Positions 25,888-36,135 of a stretch of DNA of 64,000 nucleotides are shown in pieces. Location: contig NC_051107.1 of NCBI RefSeq assembly GCF_901709675.1, forward strand, positions 6,636,001 through 6,700,000, given 5' to 3'. Numbering within the stretch: the stretch's first letter is position 1; every line of letters begins with the position of its first letter. The position numbers and the translations under genes are program-made. This DNA comes from Syngnathus acus. Its lineage: Eukaryota > Chordata > Actinopteri > Syngnathiformes > Syngnathidae. A model generated the notes under the pieces. It searched no databases. It worked only from the letters and a program-made list of their open reading frames with translations, and had not been told where the DNA came from.

Positions 25888-27240
25888 CCCTAGGGGATGC
25901 CCAGAGAATCGACTGTTTGTTCCCACCAGGCTGCGTTCCCAGGTTGTCCACTGGGCACACACCTCCCGGCTCGCCTGTCATCCAGGCGTGCGAAGAACCC
26001 TGTACGTGATTCAACAGCGATTCTGGTGGCCATCCATGGGGGCAGACGTCAGGGAATACGTTGCAGCCTGCTCCGTCTGTGCTCGGAACAAGAACACCCC
26101 CGGCGCCCGTGCGGGTCTGCTGCAACCCCTCCCCATTCCTTCTCGACCGTGGGCCCAAATCTCGGTGGACTTTGTCACGGGGCTTCCTGCGTCAAAGGGG
26201 AAGACGACTATACTCACCGTGGTGGACCGAGTTTCCAAATGGCTCACTTCATTGCCCTGTCCAAGTTGCCTTCTGCAAAGCGAACGGCAGAAGTCATGAT
26301 GGACCACATTTTCAGAATTCACGGATTCCCGCGGGACGTCGTTTCTGATAGGGGTCCCCAATTTGTATCCAGGTTTTGGAAAGAGTTTTGCAAGCTCATA
26401 GGGGCCACCGTGAGCCTCACTTCGGGCTACCACCCGGAGGCGAACGGTCAGGCGGAGCGCATAAACCAGCAGCTGGAAACAGGCCTCCGCTGCCTAGTGA
26501 CCCAGAACCCCTCCTCGTAGAGCAAGAACCTCACGTGGGTGCAATACGCCCATAATTCCCTGCCTACCACGGCTATCGGGATGTCCCCCTTCATGTGCGT
26601 ATTTAGCTACCAGCCCCCGCGGGGTCTTCCCCGACAGTGAGCCGGAGGTGTCCGTTACCTCGGCGCGCGCCGTGGTGGGTCGCTGTCGTCGCATCTGGGC
26701 GGCGGCACGGGCCACGCTGGTCCGCCAAGGTGATAGGGTCAAGAGGATGGCCGACCGGAGGCGACGACCGGCGCCCGTCTACCGGCGGGGCCAACGGGTC
26801 TGGCTGTCCACAAAAGACCTTCCCCTCCAGGTGGACTCCAGGAAGCTGGCCCCCCGTTTTGTGGGTCCATTTCCCATCTCCAAGGTCGTTAACCCAGCCG
26901 CTGTGCGTCTTCGCCTGCCCAGATCCCTTGCCGTTCACCCCACCTTCCACGTCGGGAGGGTCAAACCAGCCAGGGACAGTGGGATGGTGCCGGGCCCCGT
27001 GCCGCCTCCGGGGACAGTGGGGGGTGGGCAGGCTTACACGGTCAAGGAGCTATTGGCGGTGCGCAGGTGGGGTCGGGGCTGGCAGTTCCTGGTGGACTGG
27101 GAGGGTTATGGGCCAGAGGAGCGGCAATGGGTGCAGCAGAGTTTCATCTTGGATCCCGGACTGTTTGCCGACTTCTACGCGGCTCACCCTGATGCTCCTG
27201 GCCCGTCTGGGATCCGGCCCTAGTGGGGGGGGGGGGGTTA
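25888..27240 (+). mobile_element. Gypsy integrase and chromodomain half
   Basis: From left to right: the zinc-binding region of integrase (phrases [12 protein letters not shown] and C-S-V-C-A-R-N), the catalytic core ([10 protein letters not shown]; later [15 protein letters not shown] and [11 protein letters not shown]) and a C-terminal chromodomain ([13 protein letters not shown]), ending in a stop at about 27222. A purine tract (G-rich, 27224-27237) sits immediately before the 3' LTR, as a polypurine tract should. The core is broken by frameshifts near 26240 and an in-frame stop at 26518. PR, RT and RNase H are missing; the left edge abuts the MITE. Confidence 0.9.
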
Positions 27241-27759
27241 TGTCATGCTGTCATGTTTTGTGAGTTGTTTTTGTCTTGTCCTGTTGGTCGTATTGTCACT
27301 TCCTGTTTTGTTTTGGTAACTAACTCTCCTCTCGTTTCAGTTGGTGGGTCCTTCCTCTGTGCGTCAGGCCACTTGACGTCCCTGATCCTAATTGTGTGCA
27401 CCTGTGTCGTTGGCCCCTATTGTCTGCACCTGTGTCCTCCCCCTTCTGTGTGTGTATATAGCCTGCGTCTTCCCCGCGTCTTGTGCCAGTGCGTCTTGAA
27501 CACTAGCGATTGCGTGAGTATACCTTTTTGTCAAGCCTGAGCTCTGTGTTTTTTAGTTATGTTTTTTACCACCGTATTTCCCTCGCTTTGAGGCGCTTTT
27601 GGTTTTTACTGTCTCCAGCCTTGTTGTCCCTCCTTTTGAGGCGCTTTTTCTTTTTGTGCTGTCTTCAGCCTGTTAGAATAAACACCTTTTGTTGGCACTC
27701 TGCATCCGAGTCCTCTCCCTGATCCAAGTCTGACATCCTCTTTGTCGTCCGGCTTGACA
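27241..27759 (+). repeat. Gypsy 3' LTR, copy B
   Basis: 519 bases starting TGTCATG just after the polypurine tract and ending TTGACA. It contains a TATATA near 27455 and an AATAAA near 27677. Almost identical to LTR copy A. It marks the left part of segmental-duplication copy B. Confidence 0.9.
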
Positions 27760-28729
27760 GTTGGTGACAGGCGGCCCGCTGAAACCGAAGCCGGTTGCCA
27801 CATAAGTCCGTGGGTCATTTGTTTGAAGAAAAAAAAAGAAAACCTCATTCATTCATTCATTTCTAATTCCGACGGCCGAGTCAGAACATCCGGAAAGCCC
27901 GTAGTGGCGGCTCCTCCTTAATTCCTTTGCACGTGCGTGTGTGCGCTTTAAAACAAAAATCTTCTTTTGTGCTCCCCCCCCATGCAGGAAAGCCATCTCA
28001 CGGTCGGGTCTGCAACACCTGGGGCCGCTGCAGGTAGCTCCGCCTCCCGCCTCCAACGGCCCCGGCAAGGAGCTTCGCACCCGCATGGACTGGACGGTAG
28101 GCACCTCAAAGTACTTCTTCCCGATTTGACGCTGGCTCCACGTGGAGTAACCGCCGGAGACTCAAAGTGCGGCACCATGCGAGTCAAAGTGCTTTGGCCA
28201 TGTTTCTTTTTTTGTGACTCATCTCCCGTTGACGTTAAAAGCGCCACTCCATTATCATTTGCACTCGAGCCACAAATGGCCACTCCAAGGCCGCTGGAGC
28301 GCTCTCGTGTTCTTTTGTCGCTTCGGCCGGTCCAAGCGAAGCAGGATTTTTTATTTTTTTTTTTTGCCGGTGTAACAATCCCGTGAAGCTTCCTTTCTCC
28401 TCATCACGGCTGGCCTTTAGCACGCCGCACGCACACCGGGCGATGTCAATAATGGCTCGTTAATAAAACATCAGGGCTGGATTGGAGTGGCGCAAACAAG
28501 CGGCGCCCGCCGTTCGCCGCCTCCAATAAAGCGCTCGACACGTGGGCGGAGGGAGGGAGGAAGGACTGTTGCGTGAGCCAGCGATCCCATCATCCTGACG
28601 TTGTGTGCTGCAACACCACGTGCACGCAATTCTGCTTTTACTCACCGCGTAGCGTGCTTTTGTTTCTTCTTCTCACATTCCACGCACTTTCGGCACATTC
28701 TCAGTTAATAATACTTCCATACATATCTT

Positions 28730-28735
28730 TTTATT
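28730..28735 (-). promoter_or_regulatory. Putative poly(A) signal of NLR copy B
   Basis: AATAAA on the minus strand about 400 bases beyond the stop codon, at the same place as in copy A. Confidence 0.5.
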
Positions 28736-29134
28736 ATTCGGCAAGACATTTCCCTCTCTCCAGAAGATTCTTCACTCATCTGGAAGATCAGACCTAGACA
28801 AAAGTTAAGATAGATACAGTCAAGCGTTTGGCATGCATTGAGCACTTTGTTATTTTAAAGTGCACAACAAATACGAATATATCCGATCATCAAGTTATTC
28901 TCAAAACATTTCTCATGACCACATAGTCAGTCCATCACATCTCGTTAAAAAATGTCTACTTCTGTGGTCGTTGTTGATTTGGTGTGTACTAGCTAGAATG
29001 AGATGCTTCCAATGTTTCTTTCTGGTGTGACTTTAGCTGCTTTAGTCCATGAGCTGTGAGCACATCTGTTTTTGTAGCTACCCATTTTCTTCAACGCGCA
29101 AGTGTCGCCGGTCCATTCAGACGATGTTTGGAAC

Positions 29135-32100
29135 CTACCACGTGATCTTCACACTGCAGTGAGGATCCTTTTGGACCTCCGCCAAGACCTGCCTTTCTTC
29201 CTCTTTGATGTCATTGCGCCACAGCTTCAGCTCTTGGAGGTGGGAGGGGTTGGACCGGAGAGCCTTGGCCAGCGCCTCGCAGCTCTTCTTGCTCAGGTTG
29301 CATTTCTCGAGCCTGAGAAGACAAGAGGGAGGCTGACACAAGCCCAAGGTTCTTGGGCCGGCTGGCCTTCTGCCGCTCGCTCGACGGGGGTGGAGGAGAG
29401 CCTTACCCGAGGACTTGCAAGGTGCACTCCGGCTTTGCCAGTCCGGCGGCGAGCGGCTCCAGCCCGTCGTCACCCAAGTCGTTGTCGCCGAGCCCCAGCT
29501 CCCTCAGGCTGCCGGGCGAGCTTAGAACGGAGGCCAGCGCCTCGCAGCTTTTCTTGCTCAGTTGGCAGTCCCTGAGCCTGAGAAGACAAGAGGGCGGCTG
29601 GCTGACACAAACCCAAGATTCTTGGGCCCGCTGGCCTTCTGCCGCTCGCTCGACGGGGGTGGAGGAGAGCCTTACCCGAGGACTTGCAAGGTGCACTGCG
29701 GCTTTGCCAGTCCGGCGGCGAGCGCCTCCAGCCCGTCGTCGTACAAATCGTTACCGCTGAGATTCAGCTCCCTCAGGCTGCAGGGCGAGCTTAGAACGGA
29801 GGCCAGCGCCTCGCAGCTTTTCTTGCTCAGGTTGCAGTTGACGAGCCTGAGAAGACAAGAGGGCGGCTGGCTGATACAAACCCAAGGTTCTTGGGCCGGC
29901 TGGCCTTCTGCCGCTCGCTCGACGGGGGTGGAGGAGAGCCTTACCCGAGGACTTGCAAGGTGCACTGCGGCTTTGCCAGTCCGGCGGCGAGCGCCTCCAG
30001 CCCGTCGTCGTACAAATCGTTGCAGCTGAGATCCAGCTCCCTCAGGCTGCCGGGCGAGCTTAGAACGGAGGCCAGCGCCTCGCAGCTTTTCTTGCTCAGC
30101 TTGCACAACTGGAGCCTGAGAAGACAAGAGGGCGGCCGGCTGACACAAGCCCAAGGTTCTTGGGCCGGCTGGCCTTCTGCCGCTCGCTGGACTGGGGTGG
30201 AAGAGAGCCTTACCAGAGGACTTGCAAGGCGCACTCCGGCTTTGCCAGTCCGGCGGCGAGCGCCTCCAGCCCGTCGTCACCCAAGTCGTTGTTGCAGAGC
30301 TCCAGCTTCCTCAGGCTGCAGGGCGAGCTTAGAACGGAGGCCAGCGCCTCGCAGCTTTTCTTGCTCAGCTTGCAGTCCCAGAGCCTGAGAAGACAAGAGG
30401 GTGGCCGGCTGACACAAGCCCAAGGTTCTTGGGCCGGCTGGCCTTCTGCCGCTCGCTCGACGGGGGTGGAGGAGAGCCTTACTTGAGGACTTGCAAGGTG
30501 CACTGCGGCTTTGCCAGTCCGGCGGCGAGCGCCTCCAGCCCGTCGTCGTACAAATCGTTGTGGCTGAGATCCAGCTCCCTCAGGCTGCCGGGCGAGCTTA
30601 GAACGGAGGCCAGCGCCTCGCAGCTTTTCTTGCTCAGGTTGCAGTCCCGGAGCCTGAGAAGACAAGAGGGCGGCCGGCTGACACAAGCCCAAGGTTCTTG
30701 GGCCGGCTGGCCTTCTGCCGCTCGCTCGACGGGGGTGGAGGAGAGCCTTACGTGAGGACTTGCAAGGTGCACTGCGGCTTTGCCAGTCCGGCGGCGAGGG
30801 CCTCCAGCCCGTCGTCACCCAAGTCGTTCCAGCTGAGCTCCAGCTCCCTCAGGCTGCAGGGTGAGCTTAGAACGGAGGCCAGCGCCTCGCAGCTTTTCTT
30901 GCTCAGCTCGCAGCTTTTGAGCCTGAGAAGACAAGAAGACGGCCGGCTGACACAAACCCAAGGTTCTTGGGCCCGCTGGCCTTCTGCCGCTCGCTCGACG
31001 GGGGTGGAGGAGAGCCTTACGTGAGAACTTCCAAGGTGCACTGCGGCTTTGCCAGTCCGGCGGCGAGTGCCTCCAGCCTGTTGTCACGCAAGTCGTTGTC
31101 GGTGAGATCCAGCTCCCTTAGGCTGCAGGGCGAGCTTAGAATGGAGGCCAGCGCCTCCCAGCTTTTCTTGCTCAGGTTGCATTTCTCGAGCCTGAGAAGA
31201 CAAGAGGGCGGCCGGCTGACACAAGCCCAAGGTTCTTGGGCCGGCTGGCCTTCTGCCGCTCGCTCGACGGGGGTGGAGGGAGAGCCTTACCCGAGGACTT
31301 CCAAGGTGCACTGCGGCTTTGCCAGTCCGGCGGCGAGCGCCTCCAGCCCGTCGTTGTCGCCGAGATCCAGCTCCCTCAGGCTGCCGGGCGAGCTTAGAAC
31401 GGAGGCCAGCGCCTTGCAGCTTTTCTCGCTTAGCTTGCAGCTATTGAGCCTGAGAAGACAAGAGAGAAGCCGGCTGACACAAGCCCAAGGTTCTTGGGCC
31501 GGCTGGCCTTCTGCCGCTCGCTGGACGGGGGTGGAGGAGAGCCTTACCCGAGGACTTGCAAGGTGCACTGCGGCTTTGCCAGTCCGGCGGCGAGCGCCTC
31601 CAGCCCGTCGTCACCCAAGTCGTTGTCGCCGAGCTTCAGCTCCCTCAGGCTGCCGGGCGGGCTTAGAACGGAGGCCAGCGCCTCGCAGCTTTTCTTGCTC
31701 AGGTGGCAGTCATGGAGCCTGAGAAGATAAGAGGGCGGCCGGCTGACACAAGCCCAAGGTTCTTGGGCTGGCTGGCCTTCTGCCGTTCGAGGGGAGCCTT
31801 ACCTGAGAACTTGCAAGGTGCACTGCGGCTTTGCCAGTCCGGTGGCGAGCGCCTCCAGCCCGTCGTCACCCAAGTCGTTGTCGCCGAGATCCAGCTCCCT
31901 CAGGCTGCCAGGCGAGCTTAGAACGGAGGCCAGCGCCTCGCAGCTTTTCTTGCTCAGGTTGCATTTCTTGAGCCTGAGAAGACAAGAGGGCGGCCGGCTG
32001 ACACAAGCCCAAGGTTCTTGGGCCGGCTGGCCTTCTGCCGCTCGCTCGACGGGGGTGGAGGAGAGCCTTACGCGAGGACTTCCAAGGTGCACTGCGGCTT

Positions 32101-33844
32101 TGCCAGTCCAGCGGCGAGCGCCTCCAGCCCGTCGTCACCCAAGTCGTTGTCGCCGAGCCCCAGCTCCCTCAGGCTGCCGGGCGAGCTTAGAACGGAGGCC
32201 AGCGCCTCGCAGCTTTTCTTGCTCAGCTTGCAGCTCCCGAGCCTGAGAAGATAAGAGGGCGGCCGGCTGACACAAGCCCAAGGTTCTTGGGCCGGCTGGC
32301 CTTCTGCCGCTCGCTCGACGGGGGTGGAGGAGAGCCTTACCTGAGGACTTGCAAGGTGCACTGCGGCTTTGCCAGTCCGGCGGCGAGCGCCTCCAGCCCA
32401 TCGTCACCCAAGTCGTTGTCGCAGAGCCCCAGCTCCCTCAGGCTGCCGGGCGAGCTTAGAACGGAGGCCAGCGCCTCGCAGCTTTTCTTGCTCAGCTTGC
32501 ACTTCCAGAGCCTGAGAAGACAAGAGGGCGGCCGGCTGACACAAGCCCAAGGTTCTTGGGCCGGCTGGCCTTCTGCCGCTCGCTCGACGGGGGTGGAGGA
32601 GAGCCTTACGTGAGAACTTCCAAGGTGCACTGCGGCTTTGCCAGTCCGGCGGCGAGCGCCTCCAGCCCGTCGTCACCCAAGTCGTTGTCGCAGAGCCCCA
32701 GCTCCCTCAGGCTGCCGGGCGAGCTTAGAACGGAGGCCAGCGCCTCGCAGCTTTTCTTGCTCAGGTTGCATTTCTCGAGCCTGAGAAGACAAGAGGGAGG
32801 CTGACACAAGCCCAAGGTTCTTGGGCCGGCTGGCCTTCTGCCGCTGGCTCGACGGGGGTGGAGGAGAACCTTACTTGAGGACTTGCAAGGTGCACTGCGG
32901 CTTTGCCAGTCCGGCGGCGAGCGCCTCCAGCCCGTCGTCACCCAAGTCGTTCCAGCTGAGCTCCAGCGTGCTCAGGCTGCAGGGTGAGCTTAGAACGGAG
33001 GCCAGCACCTCGCAGCTTTTCTTGCTCAGCTTGCACTTCCAGAGCCTGAGAAGACAAGAGGGTGGCCGGCTGACACAAGCCCAAGGTTCTTGGGCTGGAT
33101 GGCCTTCTGCCGCTCGCTCGACGGGGGTGGAGGGAGAGCCTTACGCGAGGACTTCCAAGGTGCACTGCGGCTTTGCCAGTCCGGCGGCGAGGGCCTCCAG
33201 CCCGTCGTCACCCAAGTCGTTCCAGCTGAGATCCAGATAGCTCAGGGTGCGGGACGAGCTTAGAACGGAGGCCAGCGCCTCGCAGCTTTTCTTGCTCAGG
33301 TTGCAGTCCCAGAGCCTGAGTAGACAAGAGGGCGGCTGGCTGACACAAACCCAAGGTTCTTGGGCCGGCTGGCATTCTGCCGCTCGCTCGACGGGGGTGG
33401 TGGAGAGCCTTACTTGAGGACTTCCAAGGTGCACTGCGGCTTTGCCAGTCCGGCGGCGAGCGCCTCCAGCCCGTCGTCACCCAAGTCGTTCCAGCTGAGA
33501 TCCAGGCTGCAGGGCGAGCTTAGAACGGAGGGCAGCGCCTCGCAGCTTTTCTTGCTCAGGTTGCAGTCCCAGAGCCTGAGAAGACAAGAGGGCGGCCGGC
33601 TGACACAAGCCCAAGGTTCTTGGGCCGGCTGGCCTTCTGCCGCTCGCTCGACGGGGGTGGAGGAGAGCCTTACTTGAGGACTTGCAAGGTGCACTGCGGC
33701 TTTGCCAGTCCGGCGGCGAGCGCCTCCAGCCCGTCGTCGTACAAATCGTTGTGGCTGAGATCCAGCTCCCTCAGGCTGCCGGGCGAGCTTAGAACGGAGG
33801 CCAGCGCCTCGCAGCTTTTCTCGCTCAGGTTGCAGTTCCGGAGC
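29135..33844 (-). repeat. Tandem LRR exon array, copy B (17 + terminal)
   Basis: Exons at 29407-29577, 29676-29846, 29945-30115, 30214-30384, 30483-30653, 30752-30922, 31021-31191, 31291-31449, 31548-31718, 31803-31973, 32072-32242, 32341-32511, 32610-32780, 32875-33045, 33145-33315, 33414-33575 and 33674-33844, plus terminal 29135-29312. Most are exactly 171 bp with 98-bp introns, giving a strict 269-bp period. All boundaries are phase 2, so any number of units can be gained or lost without shifting the frame. Confidence 0.95.
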
Positions 33845-36135
33845 CTGAGAAGACAAGAGGACGGCCGGCTGACACATGTGGGCGGCCGGTTCAACGTGCT
33901 GGCTCGACGGCACCTACACTGATTTTCGAGAAGCCTTGACCACCGGCAGCAGCATCAGGAGCCCCTTCTCGGACGGAGCGTATCGCCGGAGTTCGAAGCA
34001 GCTCATGGCTTTGTCAGAAGCCCGCAAGAAGAAGAGCAGGGCTGACCACATGGCCAGAGGTACGTTCTCACCGTGGAACCGCAATTCTTCGAGGAACATT
34101 TCGATCTGCTTCAGCAGGGACTCGTCCTTCAGCTCTTTCAGGCAGTAGAACAAGTTGATGTTCTCCTCAGGAGAGTTTTTATCTATCTGTTGCTCGATCA
34201 AGCGGACTGTTTCTGCGTTGCTGTGGCTGAAGTTCTCGGGAGCCTTCAGCAGCTCGCCCATGAGCTTCTGGTTGCACTGCAAGGAAAGGCCCACCAAGAA
34301 GCGGAGGAACAAGTCCAGGTTTCCCTCACTTTCTGAGGCTTTGCGGATGGCCGCCTCGTGGACCCGGACGAGCGACGTCTGCTCGGAATGCATCGGGAGC
34401 TCTCCCAGCACGTTCTTGTTGTCCTGGAACAGGCTCATCATCACGTAGAGAGCGGCCAGATATTCCTGGATGCTCAGGTGGATGAACTGAAACATCTTGC
34501 CGCGTTGGTATTTCTTGAGCGGGGGTACCTCCTCGAAGACCTCGGTGAAGACTCCCGAGTGTTTTGCGACCTGCGAGGCATCCAAGCCGCTTTCCCGCAA
34601 GTCGCTCTCGTAGAAGATCTGTTGCTTTTTCATGAGATGCCGAAAAGCCATCTTGGCCAGCGCTTTGACGTACTCCGTTCTCTTCTGGCCGCCTCGCTCC
34701 TCGGACCTGCCCAGGTGATAGAGGAGGAACTCTGTGTACATCTCGGTCAGGGTTTCGGGCAGCTTCTTTCCGTGCTGCCGATAATCTCGGAGAACGGTGG
34801 CGGTGAGCCAGCAGAAGATGGGCATGTGGCACATGATGAAAATGCTGCGGGACTTTTGGATGTGCTCGATGACGTCCTCCTCGTCATTGGGGAACCTCTT
34901 CCTGAAGTAGTCCAGCCTCTGGGAGCGGCTGAAGCCTTTCACCTCGGTTCTGCCGTCCACCAGGCGCGGCGGGATGTCGCGGGCCGCCTGGGGCCGCGTG
35001 GTGATCCAAAGCCGGGCGCAGGGAAGCAGGTTCCCCTTGATGAGATGCGCCAGGAGCACCTCCACGGGGTAGGCTTGGGTCACATCCAGGCGCTCCTTGC
35101 GCTCGTCGCTCAGGTCCAGTTTGAGGCGGCACTCGTCCAAGCCGTCCAGTACAAACAAAATCTTGACGTTGCTGCTTTGGTAGGTGCGCTTGCCCAAATC
35201 TTGCATCCTGACCAAGATGTGCTGCAGCCTCTCGATGGCCGCCTTGCTGTCGCACATGAAGTGCTGGATGAGCTCTGCCAGCGAAAAGCGTTCCTCCTCC
35301 TCCAAGTTCAACTCGCGGAAGGGCAAGGGAAAGATGAAGTCCACGTCTGTGTTGGTTGTCCCGTTGGCCCAGTCCAGGACAAACTTGCGCACCAGGAAGG
35401 TCTTCCCGATGCCCGCGAAGCCCACGGTGACCATGGTGCGAAGGGGCTTCTCGCTTTTGAAGATGTCGCACGGCTCGATGGACTCCTCCTCCTCGTCTTG
35501 GCCGCGCATCTCCATCTGAAGGACCTCGTGCTGCTTGTCGGGAAGACCGGCGACGCCGCGGCTAATGTGGAGCTTGGTGTAGACGCTCTCCAGAGCCTCC
35601 TGCTGGCTGCGCTCCGTGTTGCCCTCGGGAGCCTTGCAGTACATGGCCCGCAGGTTCTCTTGCAGCTCCCGCTTGAATTCGCCCATCTGGACCTCTAAGG
35701 AGATGCTATCTGAGGGCGCACGGGTGACACCTGAAGGAGATCAAACGCGTCTTTAGGCCTGGCCGCAAGCGTGCTGCGCCCATGCCGCCACTTCCACTCA
35801 AGGAGGCAAGTGAAGGGGGCAAGAGGGGTAGGGCAGCATCGGAGAGCTGCTTTGTGGAAAGCCCCCCCTCCACCAGAAGCCACGCTCACCTTACCTTTGA
35901 TTTGCAGCTTCTTGGCCAGTTCATAGTTGCCGATCTTCTTCAAAATCTTGCTGGTCTCCGCTACAGCCTTCTTGCTGTACCTGTTCACCAGCTCTTCGGC
36001 GATGTCAGGCCGGTCTGCGTTTGCTTTTTTGCTCTTAGGCAGACGCATATAAAACTTGAACTTCTTGAAGTCCTCCTGCCCCAGGTCTTCCAGCGTTTTC
36101 AACAGCAGCTCCTTGCTCTCGGCATCCTGAGCCAT
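29135..36135 (-). CDS. NLRP-like immune receptor, copy B, expanded LRR
   Basis: Same architecture as copy A. Pyrin domain exon 35895-36135 (one residue longer, RYSKKAV against RYKNAV); FISNA/NACHT exon 33918-35730 with Walker A GFAGIGKT and Walker [11 protein letters not shown]; then 17 LRR exons and the terminal exon 29135-29312 ending VKITW-stop. Total 5,118 bases, 1,705 residues, no stop or frameshift. Two LRR exons carry in-frame deletions: 31291-31449 lacks 12 bases, 33414-33575 lacks 9. The predicted solenoid holds about 36 LRRs, far more than the usual 6-14 of NLRP proteins. About 20 residues of 590 differ from copy A in the NACHT exon, clustered near its C-terminal end. It lies antisense in the dgki intron, head-to-head with dgki exon 3. 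Confidence 0.92.

Noticed and set aside
29135-33844. Regular direct repeats suggesting a CRISPR or satellite array
   Set aside because: The unit is 269 bp and consists of a coding LRR exon plus an intron with splice sites; it is an exon array in a vertebrate genome.
19405-33922. Many Ser/Pro/Arg-rich open frames of 90-250 codons on the plus strand across the LRR arrays
   Set aside because: They are reverse-strand shadows of the repeated LRR exons and run through introns; their repetitiveness simply reflects the 269-bp period.
34358-35698. A 446-residue open frame on the plus strand antisense to the NACHT exon of NLR copy B
   Set aside because: It mirrors the codon structure of the real NACHT exon, has no family features, and the matching region in copy A (21151-22491) is broken by stops.
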